Position numbers and translations under genes: made by a program
The notes under the pieces: model-generated
What the model saw: the letters and a program-made list of their open reading frames with translations, nothing else
Database searches by the model: none
What the model was told of the DNA's origin: nothing
From: Cantharellus purpuraceus
Taxonomy: Eukaryota > Basidiomycota > Agaricomycetes > Cantharellales > Hydnaceae
Reading direction: 5' to 3'
Length of the DNA: 64,000 nt
Assembly: GCA_025174535.1 (NCBI GenBank)
Contig: JALBUN010000027.1
Location: forward strand, 1-64,000
In this document: piece by piece, positions 43,498-54,258 of the stretch
How positions within the stretch are numbered: the stretch's first letter is position 1
How the letters are laid out: each line of letters begins with the position of its first letter

Positions 43498-43672
43498 TAT
43501 AGAGATAGTATGATGATTATTGTGTATTCTGATATGCATGTACTTATAGTAAACATAAAGATCTCTACATAGTAATCCAGTGTGCATTTCCAAGCAACCA
43601 TTGCGGCCATCGGTCTGATGCGTTGGCAGGCTGAGGTTGTCATGGTCTCTCAGCGATCCTCAACACTCAACA
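43498..43672 (-). repeat. Copia 5' LTR (175 bp)
   Basis: As at 8871 but with an extra CTCAACA at the outer end, next to the CTGAG duplication. Confidence 0.85.
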
Positions 43673-43677
43673 CTGAG

Positions 43678-43880
43678 GAGAGTGTGGAATTGTGTACTGG
43701 TGATGTCACACTTATCCAAGATTGCTGCCGCCTATAATGGGTGTCTGTCACGCCCGTCCATGTCAATGCAGACATATACACATATGAAGGTCCAAGAACA
43801 CCCACAACACCCAATACCACCATCTTGCGATCGCTAATAGCATATGCCCGCGCCAGTAGAAGCCCTAAATAATTAGTGTG
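43678..43880 (-). pseudogene. DUF6533-type gene, copy 2, 5' part
   Basis: Minus strand, after a splice acceptor (TTATTTAG): LLLARAYAISDRKMVVLGVV, then GVLGPSYVYMSALTWTGVTD, the typical RAYAI.x.R loop and following helix of DUF6533 proteins. It continues across the copia at 26161. Confidence 0.5.
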
Positions 43881-46800
43881 GTCAATCTTCCGGGACGCTA
43901 GCTATTCTTTCCCGCAGGAAATAAAGAGGATTTGCGGTTGCAGCTGAAAGTCATGCGACAGGAAGTTAGAACGCTGCAGAAGAAAACCATATAGATTGCA
44001 AAAACTCTCCAAGATGTTAGACTCCAAATCAAAGAGTACGTCCACTCATCATATCTCCATGGCCGTTCTTCTGCATCTTCCAGGTGATGCACTATTGAGA
44101 CCTGACTAGTATAAGTCTACGTAGTCTAGTATGTAACTGTCGTTGTAATGGATATAAACTCACCTCAGTTGTGATTAAGACTCCTCAGAAAACTGTTTCC
44201 TCCGTCGAGAGGAATATCAAAACCATATCCGCAGCTAGCTGAACGAAGTCAATTGTCCCGAAACGCCCCCAATGTAGAACCCGAGTTTACGCTCGATGAA
44301 CCAGGTGGTCCATAGGCCCGCAGTGTGTCAAAGACAGGGGAAACTTCCCTATCTAGTGTTGATAGTCCAACGTTTCTCCCCTGTCCCTCCCTCAACCGCT
44401 ATGATCGGGCAGAATGACCTGTTCTTGCATGACAGAATTGCAAATCAACAATCTCCTCAGCCGATCAGGGCAGGAAGCTTCATTCCACTGAGAGAACACC
44501 CACCTCCCCTGATTGTGTCGCCATGTCATTAATCAGTCTTCCTCCTTCTCCCGAGCAGCAGTGGGCGTTCCGGTATCGTATCCGGGGCGCGGTGACACAC
44601 GGGGACCCAGCGCGCCCCAGAGACGGCCCAGACTCAAAATCACGCACACGACTCTCAGATATTGACGTCAACGTTATCATGGTCCTTGTTCTGTCCCCAA
44701 TGGGACAGCGTGGCAAAAACGCAAATCACCAAACCCTTCTCTCTTGGCCACTCAGGACCAGAATACATCCCTTCCGTCGAGTATCTATCCTCGCTGGTAG
44801 CACATCCTTAATCTATATTTCCTCGTCTTCGAATGTGCGGTGGCGGAAAGTGACCGATTCTCGATATACCCCCACTTCCTAGCCCCTCTTCCAGATCACT
44901 CATACAAGGCAGCAAGGCGAGGAGTTGCAAACGATAGGTCTTGACCACGCACGGAAGGAACATGGTCGCTCTGCTGAGAATACGGCAGAGGACGCAATAC
45001 CTGCCCTGGCCTAAACGTGGTTTACCCGGCACGAATAAGGGGAACATAACCTGCGATAGCATGTCTATCATGCGTCGCCGCACACATCAACAATCTTACA
45101 CACGTTCATTCGCCTCGTGGGAGGATCTGGCCGTTTGCACGTGCGCTGAGAGAATATCTGCTCGATAGAAGGAGAGGGAGAGACCCCCCGCCTTCCTGCT
45201 GTCGCTTCGATACCAACCATAAGTCCAACATGGTGTCCACATCGCCCATGAGGCCCCAAGGCGGCCCAGAGGCAGTAGAAAGAATCCCCAGCCCAACTCG
45301 ACACGCCCGCATCGGATTCGAATTTGAAAATGAATAATTGATGGACTCCATATCGACTGGCAATAAACCTAGGAAGCCGCGATAAATTTGCGGCCACCGC
45401 CCGTGATATTCGAATCTGAGATGACCTGCTCTTGTTGAGGAGGAAAAAGGAAAATGAGAAGAAGAAGAAGGGAAGAGGCCATCGCCAGCAGGATGCGTTA
45501 TCGTCGTTTTTAGACTTTCCGTTATACCGGTGACGCGCTCTCAAGGTCTCAGGTTGTGGGTGGATCCTGGTCTGGCGTCGTGGGCGCTTGAGCCGGGGCC
45601 CTCACTCTTCGATAGATATGAGGAATAACGTATACATCAAGTTGCGGGGAACCTGAGATGGCAAACAAGGTGCGTGATGCGATTGCCTCAGTTCCTGGAC
45701 GTCTCCTTTCCCATGTCCTTGATTGAATCGAAAAGATATGGTTGACATCGCCTAAACATTTTGCAAACATTCATCAAGGTGAATGGAAGCGTTTTATATG
45801 GCGGGTGGCGCTCGGCGTGCACGCCCGCTATGAAGTTGTGATAATCGTTTGCAAGTCGATGAGAAGGATGTGAGAGGAATTTGGGCGTATCGTTGATTTA
45901 AAGATATTTCCGCTGACCGGAAGAGGTGGAGTTATTTGTTTGTTGCATTTACCGGTGGTTTGTGTAATAGTCTAACGGGAGTGATCTACGTCATGCGCCG
46001 TGCTCCGAGTGCTTATCAAAGGTAGATGGATCTAAGCCATGAGTAAAATGAAAATATAATACCGTGTTTTGGTTCTCCGAAAAGAGCACTGAATGCATGG
46101 CCGGGTATGTAAAACCGGTTTACCGGAATACTAGACTATTGTCATATGATTGCCGTGGTGCAGTTTTTTGGTGCCATTTTTGGCCTCGTTAGGCAATCTG
46201 CAATGCAACGTGCGCACTACTCCACTAGATAAACGATGGGAACTCTATTAATAGATTCATCTGGGGTGAAATGACATTAGCCTATAACGACGGCAACCAG
46301 CACTGCTTTTAATGCTAAGCAGGATCTACAATGGGTACGGAGAGGTAGTACCATGGCGCCCGCCGATGCTGGGACCTCCGCTCCCGGACAAGCTTATTAG
46401 GCAGTTTCAGTCAGCGAGTCTAGGATAGCTCCTGAATGATTACCAATTCCAGTGATGCCGAGTAAATATATACATCTCCATCAGCATTAGCACTAGCATG
46501 CCATAGCGGCTCATAGCGGCTGTTTGTTGCATGAGGGGAGGTGACAATATTATTCTGCATTTAATCTGCCTTCGATCAAGATTGGCAAGTTTTACCTCCG
46601 TGTCCCCGGCCAAGTCCAGTTCAATTAAAATGGAGATTACGGTTAATGACGGTCATACACACCCTTCTTCACTACTTTTATCATATCATAGGCCATATGA
46701 GACGCGCAGGAAGATATTCTACCAGTGATGCTCGCTCAATCGATACAGATGAGCCTAGGGTCCTCTACCGTCCGTCACTAGACCCTGCTTAACAGGAGCT

Positions 46801-47465
46801 TAGTCATGGGTTGTCAACGGGACCGATGCGGCATGGGTTCTCGATAAAGCCGAGTTTATTCGGATAATAGATTACGGATGGTGGTATGTATGATGGAGTG
46901 GAAGGGCGTCTAATTTAGAAAGGAATATTGGGCGATACACAGCCTGTGCCTGACTCAGTCGAAAAATATCCACTCGGACAAGCTTGAGCTGGTGGGCGAC
47001 GGACGTTGTGCAGTGTGCTGGACGACGTTGGAAGACGCTGTCGAGTGCCCCGTGCACGTTCGTTGCCCGTTCAGCCTCTGGATGGCTGACTCAGGTCCGT
47101 GACTCGGATTTCCCGAGCTTTGATGATGATGTTGACGCTGCGCAGGCCGACCGGAGGCACCCTTTGATTATTATGTAATCAGAGTTTATTGACTAAACGG
47201 GATGACTGTCTGCATAGAGCCTGCCGCACGCGTTTTCGCATTCATAATAGGGTCATGATATGCACAGTCACAGCGATGACCCGGCCAGAATAGAAATTAA
47301 AACCTCCTCTCTCCGTCCATGTCATGTTCGGCGTGTACTCAGCCGTCCAGATTAACGCTCCCCTCCCCGCGTATATATTCTCCAACATCCTCGCACTCGC
47401 CATCCCCTGCTTCTCCTTAGCCTTCCCCCCCAGAAAACAGCAGGGTTTCCACCTCCCGACTTGTC
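43881..47465. other. No gene recognised
   Basis: Several frames of 60-158 codons overlap on both strands (for example 44523-44882 plus, 45068-45544 minus, 45549-45770 minus), but none shows a known motif and none is clearly favoured. The last 100 bases hold the MFS promoter (gtatatattctcc near 47371). Confidence 0.4.
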
Positions 47466-50444
47466 ATGTCACATGCGACTAATGCCTTTGGAACGAGTTT
47501 GAGCTTCTTCGACACCCGCGTCGAGCAGCTAGGAAATGAAAAGCTCACGCCACATGCCCTAAGCAAGATGTTTTCCAATATTAATAGAAGCGCAGGAATG
47601 GGCGCGAGAGACGAGGAAGCGGGAGATGTGGAGAAAGAGAAGGAAGTAGACCTGGACCCGTATATGGTCGTTTTTGAGCCTGGGGATCCGGAGAATCCAA
47701 AAGTGAGCAAGGCGGAGCATGCATTAATGTAACAAATCATTTACCAAATATTTCAGAATTGGGGAAGGATGCGGCGGTGGTTCCTGTACGCACGCATATA
47801 GCCGTATATGCGCCTTTTTCCTCACTCACCCACGTTCAGGACCATCGTATGCAGTATCCTTGTGCTCAACTCGTTAGTCCCCCCCCATCGTATGTACACT
47901 CTCTAATAGTCCACGCGCATATAGGACATTCGCGAGCTCCTCCCCATCTGGTATCATCGCGCCCATGATAGAGCACTTCGAAGTCTCACAAGAAGTTGGC
48001 ATCCTCACGGTGTCGCTGTTCGTCGCTGGTGGGTACCCCTGTCTTCGCCTTGCGTACGCTTTCATGCGCCCTGGGTCTGATGCGCGATTGATGTATAGGG
48101 TACTGCTTGGGACCGCTGTTATGGGGACCGATGTCAGAACAAGTATGTACCAGAACGTCATACAGCCATCACGCTCATTAACCCGCACCATCTTTCAGTA
48201 TGGCCGCAGGTGCGCATAAATGCCTCATTTCGTCACTCCAAGGGACCATCATAACCGAGATATATCCACAGACCCATATTCATGATTTCATTCGCTGGCT
48301 ATACCGCGTTCCAGATCGGAGACGCACTAGCACCCAATACCGCCTCCCTACTTGTATTTCGGTTCCTAGGTGGTGCATTTGCTGCTTGGTAAGCTTCCCT
48401 ACCTTCCGTACATCTCTGAGTGGCCCGTGGATATACCTACATTCATACACTCCCGGGCTCCGTTTCTTGCCTTTAGATCTCTAATAATATATGATCGACT
48501 AACGTTGATTTTTTCTTGTAGCCCGTTAACAAATTCCGGAGCTTTCATGGCTGATGTGTGAGTTTTTTGTCTCTTGGGCAGTGATGTTTCCCGATCACGC
48601 CTCTGCAATCTGCCAATGAGCGCGATGTTGATGGATTGCTTTTTACCATAGGTGGGACGCCAAAACCCGTGGAAAAGCCTTAGCATGGGTACGTTCCCAC
48701 TTCACACACTGTCAAGGGGAGCCTGGCAAAAACCAGGGCTTTCCTGAAGTCGTAATCGTGCACTGACGCGGGGCTTGCTATTGCTACATACTAGTTCTCC
48801 ATTGCTCCGTTCGCCGGTCCTGCTCTGGTAAGATGCACCCTCGCTTGCTGCTGACAGCACCATCACACTGATGTATCATGTCAGGCGCCTGCAGTGGGAG
48901 GTTATATCGCGGTGAGCGGCGCGTCGTGGCGCTGGTTGTACTGGGCGTGTGCGGCCTTTGTGAGAAAATAGATTCACCGCTGGTTGAACGAGTCCTGCTG
49001 ACAGAGACGCTTATTAACCCTATTTCTAGGCGGGACTATGTCTGTTCATCATCGTGTTCTTCGTCCCAGAGACGTACGCGCCCGTGATCCTTGCGCACAA
49101 GGCGGCAAGGAAACGGAAGGAGACGGGGGATGAGAGGTACTTTGCGGCTATAGAACTGAATGAGGTGTCATTGGCGAGGAGGGTGAAAGATATTCTTGCC
49201 AAGCCATTTGTCGTGTTATTTAACGAGCCGATGTTGATCGCTATCACGGTGTACATGGCGGTGAGTGCCATTACCGGGATGGGTAATGGGGGAAGTGTAT
49301 ATGTGTGTGCTGATTTTGTTTTGGGTTTGGTTTGCAGTTTGTGTATGGATGCATGTATCTCCTGTTTGAGGCGTATCCGGTGGTGTTCCAGTTGGGGCAT
49401 CATATGAACGCTGGTTTATCCGGTAAGTATTCCCGTACTGCACAGTGTTCAACCAACCCGTTGGAACATATAACTTCACTAATTGGGATTACTTATAGGA
49501 CTGATGTTCACGCCCGTCCTCGTCGGCGCCATTCTCGCGGTCATCATCGTAAGTCATTCTTCGCCTCGTCACCACACACATCTCTCCCTAACACCTCTCC
49601 CTCCCTCCCCCCCAACTTCTTGCCTACGCGAAGTACCTGTCCTTTTTTGAGCCCAGGTACGCGCGCAAAGTCGCAGAGTACGCGCCGAAACCCGTGCCCC
49701 CCGAGGAACGGTTGCGGACCGTGATGTGGATTGGGCCGCTATATGTTGCTGCGTTTTTCTGGTTTGGGTGAGTTCTTGTTTTCGCGTTTCCGCGTTTGTG
49801 TTTTGTGGTGGAGCATGAGGACTGATGGGATGGCGGGGCCTGTGCTTCTGTAGGTGGACGTCGTATCCCACGATATCATTTTGGGCACCTGTAAGTGTAG
49901 GGTTCTACATGAAAAGGAGTTTATATTCTTATCAACGATGCTATGTAGATGATGTCGGGACTTTTAGTGGGCGTTAGTGTAGTCTTTTTCTTCGTGAGTT
50001 TATCCGTGACCTGCAGTCCAAATCTGGATAATTGGGCTGACCTGATATGTTCAATGCCGTAGCTGAGCCTGATAAACTACATTGTCGGTCCGTTGACATC
50101 CTCTTTACTCTCACCTCAATGTCACTCACGCCTCCCCCCTCAACAGACGCATACCTCGCGGTCTCCGCCTCCGCTCTCGCCGCCACCACAGTCATCCGCT
50201 CCGCAGCAGGCGCAGGGTTCCCGCTGTTCGCGACACAAATGTACCTCAAGTTGAACCCGCGCTGGGCGAGCACATTGCTGGGATGCATTGCGCTGCTACT
50301 GGCACCAATTCCGATTATATTAATCAGGTGCGTCTTTGTTTCTTATCTTTCTGTGTGTTTCTTGACATGGGAGTGACTTGTTGACTTTTTTTGTGCAGAT
50401 ATGGGCCGTATTTGCGGAGAAAATCAAAATACGCACCATCTTAG
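47466..50444 (+). CDS. MFS transporter, DHA1-like drug/polyamine type, multi-exon
   Basis: A full-length 12-helix major facilitator can be assembled from more than ten exons with clean GT-AG introns of about 50-100 nt. A hydrophilic N-terminus ends DPENPK (47702). An intron then leads to NWGRMRRWFL (47757), followed by TIVCSILVLNS, TFASSSPSGIIAPMIEHFEV, YCLGPLLWGPMSEQ and YGRR (motif A), LTNSGAFMADVW (motif C region), APFAGPAL, VPETYAPVILAHKAARKRKE (central loop), FEAYPVVFQLGHHMNAGLSG, and a last helix before YGPYLRRKSKYAPS and TAG. Such DHA1 proteins are plasma-membrane proton antiporters for drugs or polyamines. The substrate cannot be read from sequence. All exons join in frame, so the gene looks intact. 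Confidence 0.85.
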
Positions 50445-51106
50445 ATATGTAATGAAGGACGATGAAAGACCTGGAAAATGGAGAGGAGGAAGTAATGATC
50501 ATCAGTGTTTGTTGTTCGTGTATCAAGACTGTGTCGCCTTGTCTGTGTCTGTCCGTCTCTATCGTCCCGACATGTTCCCACCTTGTGTCAAGTGTTCCGC
50601 TTTATCAGATCTCCATAATCTGTTCGTCACTGCCTACCTCACGGAGACCTCGCGGCAGCACCTGACGTCCTACGCCATCGCCCATCTCGGACCCCCGCCG
50701 TACCATTCATTAATTCACTATCATAATCGCATCACACAGGCCACCGGGAGGATCAGTATTCGGGAACAGCATAACTCACCAATATCCTTCGATTTCTAAT
50801 CTCACTCTAACCGGCATCTGCATGTTATCCTTTCTGTTGTTGTATCGTTCTGTTATATATAGTCCCTGTAGCTAATGCGTTGGACCCCCCTGCCTCATTT
50901 GAAGCCATCAATTCTGATATATCTTTTAGATGAATTGACATAAATTATATGATAGATAAGATCAATAGTGTACCCCCGCTACACTCTGTTTATATTGACG
51001 TAATGAAGGAGTGGTCAGGCATGCCCCTCAATAACTGTGGGCCATATTCATATGAGTATGCTAACCTGCCAGCTGTTCTTGTGTGTATGGAGCTGTTGTA
51101 GGAATA
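50445..51106. other. No gene recognised
   Basis: 3' side of the MFS gene. A 132-codon plus frame (50401-50799) overlaps the MFS end and has no motif. Confidence 0.5.
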
Positions 51107-54100
51107 TTACAAAGTCTTCAAAATACCAAATTTCTGCAGGGAATACAGCAATTGATCTTGCTGGGCATGGGAAATATCGGTCATGAACAATTGAAGAAAG
51201 GTTCGGATAGCACCGACTTCAGAAATAATTTCCCTGAAAATATCTAGCAACAAGTAAATCATCAGACCCAGTGGTGAAGGAATACACGCATACCATAATC
51301 CCACATAACTAGCAGGATAGATGTCCCGCAGTAGTCCTCGTCATCAAGGCACGCGAGAGCATAGAGAACAATGCTGAGGGTAGTCTCAGGGAATTCATCC
51401 CAAGAAAAGGTGGGGTTGAGGCAGTACTGGGTGGCAAGTGCACAAAAGAGGCGCACAGCGGACGCGGCGACAGTGTGATTTTGGCGTTGAAGAAGATTGA
51501 GAAGATCTGAGACCGGAAATTTATGGATAAAGTCAATAAGTACTGAAGGCAAACTTATGAGTAATAGTACTATGATTGAGAAAGGTCCCCTAACCATCGC
51601 CGGGTAGAGTGGAAAGTAAGTCCAAGGAATGAGACTGGGCATTTGAAGAATTAGACGTCAGTACCGAAGGGAGGGACGAAAGCAGAGAGTCAAAGAAGTA
51701 CGCTGGAGAAATATCTAAGCATCGACATGGACAGAGCATGAGATGGCATCACATACGGTGCTCAGCCAGCTTGTTCAATGTATTTACACTAGCCAACCGG
51801 ACATGTGGATGGCTGTACTTGAGCAGTTCGATCATGCCAGGAACAGCACCCTTGATTGTGTCGTGGAATGCAGCTACAAGGGATATCAGTCTCGTCAAAG
51901 AGCATGGGGAGCACCATCACATACCATGCTCAGCCAGGTGGCCAAATGCCCTTGCACAAGCCAATAGGACCTCGAACTCGCTGTCTTTGAGCAGTTCGAT
52001 CATGTCGGGAACGGCACCCTTGATCGCATCGTGGAATACAACTATAAATGGACATCAGTCTCATCCAAAAGCGTGGTGAGCACCATCACATACTGTGTTC
52101 AGCTAGGTTGCTAAATGCCGTTGCACCAGCCGATCGGACATTTGAATGGCTGTCCTTGAGCAGACCGAGGATGTCAGGAATAGCATGCTTGATCGCGTTG
52201 TAGAGTGCCGCTAGAAACGGACATCAGTATCGTCAAAGAGCGTGGTGAGCACGGAGCACCATCACGTACTGTGCTCATCCAGGCCTCTTGATGGAATTGC
52301 ACCGTCCCATAGGCCATCTAAATTGTTGTCCATGAGCCGTTCGATGAGGTCAGGAAAAGCACCCCTCATCGCGTCGAGTGCAGCTAGAAACGAACATCAA
52401 TCTCGTCAAAGAGCGTGGTGAGCACCATCTCATACCGTGCTCAGCCAGGTTGCCAAATGCGCTTGCAACATCCGATCGGACACCTGGGTCACTGTCCTTG
52501 AGCAGTCCACTGATGTCACGAACAGCACCCGCAATCGCGTCGTGGAATGCAACTATAGATGTACATCAGTCTCATCGGAGAGCGTGGTGAGCACCACATA
52601 CAGTACTTAGCCAGGTCTCCTAATGCACTTGCACCAGCCGATCGGACATTCCAACCGCTGTTCTTGAGCCACCCAATGATGTCAGGAAGAGCACCCTTGA
52701 TTGCGTCGTAGAATGCAGCTAGAAACGAACATCAGTCTCGTCAAAGAGCGTGGTGAGTACCATCACATACCGTGCTTAGCCAGGTCTCCTAATGCACTTG
52801 CACCAGCCGATCGGACATTAAAATGGTCGTCCTTGAGCAGTCCGATGATATGAGGAACAGCACCTTTCATCGTGTCATGGAATGCAGCTAGAAACGGACA
52901 TTAGTCTCGTCACAGCGTAGTGATCACCATCACATACCGTGCTCAGCCATGTGACCTAATGCCATTGAACCTTCCCATCGGACATCTGAATTGTTGTTCT
53001 TGAGCAGTTCAATGATATCAAGAACAGCAACCTCAATCGCGCTGTGAAATGTAGCTAGAAACGGGAATCAGTCTCATCCAAGAGCGTGGTGAGCATCACA
53101 CACGGTGCTTAGCCAGTTTGCCAAATACTCTTGCACCGGCCGATTGGACAGACGAATCGCTGTCCTTGAGAAGTGTGATCATGTCAGGAACAGCACCCTT
53201 CATCGCGTCATGGAATGCAGCTAGAAACGGACGTTAGTCTCGTCACACAGCGCGATGATCACCATCATATACCGTGCTCAGCCATGTCACCTAATGCTAT
53301 TAAACCATCCCATCGGACCTCTGAATCGTTGTTCTTAAGCAGTTCAATGATATCAGGAACAGCATCCCCCATCGCGCCGTGGAATATAGCTGGAAACGGG
53401 CATGAGTCTCGTCCAAGAGCATGGTGAGCACTATCACTAACGGTACTTAGCCAGTTCGCCAAACACCTTTGCACTAGCCGACCGGATAACCGAATCGCTG
53501 TCCTTGAGTAGTCGAATAACCTCAGGAACAGCACCTTTCATCGCGTCGTGGAATGTAGCTAGAAACGGACATCAATCTCGTTGAGGAGTGTGGTGAACAC
53601 CATGACATACGGTGCTCAGATAGGTCTCCTAATGCCATTAAACCATCCCATCGGACATCTGAATCGCTGTTCTTGAGCAGTTCGGTCATGTCAGAAACTG
53701 CACCCTTCATCGCGTCATGGAATACAGCTAGAAAGAGACATTAGTCTCGTCAAAGAGCATAGTGAGCACCATGACATACGGTGCTCAGTCAGGTTGCCGA
53801 ATACACTTGCAACAGCCGATCGGACATCTGAATCGCTGCCCTTGAGCAGTCCGATCATGTCAGGAACAGCGCCCTTGATTGCGTCGTAGAATGCAGCTAA
53901 AACGGGCATCAGTCTCGTCAAAGAGCGTGGTGAGCACCATCACATACTGTGTTCAGCTAGGTTGCCAAATGCCCTTGCACCAGCCGATCGGACGCGTGGA
54001 TCGATGTTCTTGAGCATTTCGATGATGTCAGGAAAAGCACCCTTGATCGTGTCATGGAATGCAGCTATAAATGGGCGTCAGTCTCATATAGAAGTGTGGT

Positions 54101-54258
54101 GAGCACCACCACATACGGTACTTAGCCAATATGCCAAATGCCGTTCTACCAGCCGATCGAACATTACAATTGCTGTCCGCGAGCAGTCCGATGATATGAG
54201 GAACAGCACTCTTGATCGTGTCGTGGAATGCAGCTGGGAGAGTCTTCAGTCTTGCCAT
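51107..54258 (-). CDS. HEAT-repeat gene 2 (about 15 one-repeat exons plus tail)
   Basis: The possible start MARLKTLPAAFHDTIKSAV (ATG 54258) leads directly into the first HEAT unit, and no DUF6535 part precedes it. About 15 exons of about 117 nt (first 54235, last 51757-51873), each with phase-1 introns of about 50 nt, encode units like AFHDAIKGAVPDMIGLLKG then SDSDVRSA...LGNLTEH. A tail follows: FPVSDLLNLLQRQNHTV, ALACLDDEDYCGTSILLVMW, then a 50-nt intron (GTATGC to TTGCTAG) and DIFREIISEVGAIRTFLQLF, ending at TAA 51107. Roughly 800 aa. It may instead be the 3' half of one giant gene with gene 1, because the acceptor before its first unit (CTCCCAG) is intact. Confidence 0.6.
51757..54235 (-). 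repeat. HEAT exon-intron array 2, about 15 units of ~169 bp
   Basis: Each unit is exon (about 117 nt) plus intron (about 52 nt). Intron words (GTATGTGATGGTGCTCACCA, then TTTCTAG) are as conserved as the exons, so the whole cassette was duplicated. Confidence 0.85.

Larger units (their letters stand above)
26162..43672 (-). mobile_element. Ty1/copia element with nested insertions, TSD CTGAG
   Basis: Outer limits are set by a 5-bp duplication CTGAG (26157-26161 and 43673-43677) inside the DUF6533 gene. Read on the minus strand it has a 5' LTR (43498-43672), gag, CCHC, protease, integrase, RT start, RNase H and a truncated 3' LTR (26162-26247). It is interrupted by gypsy B in the integrase, by repeat R between integrase and RT, and by gypsy A in RNase H. 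The central RT, including the YVDD box, is missing. Without the guests it is about 4.2 kb plus repeat R. Confidence 0.85.

Noticed and set aside
45068..45544. 158-codon minus frame
   Set aside because: No motif, overlaps several equally long frames, and low-complexity Phe/Ser run from a GAA-rich stretch.
49054..49407. Separate gene in the MFS region
   Set aside because: It is the central-loop exon of the spliced transporter read on into an intron.
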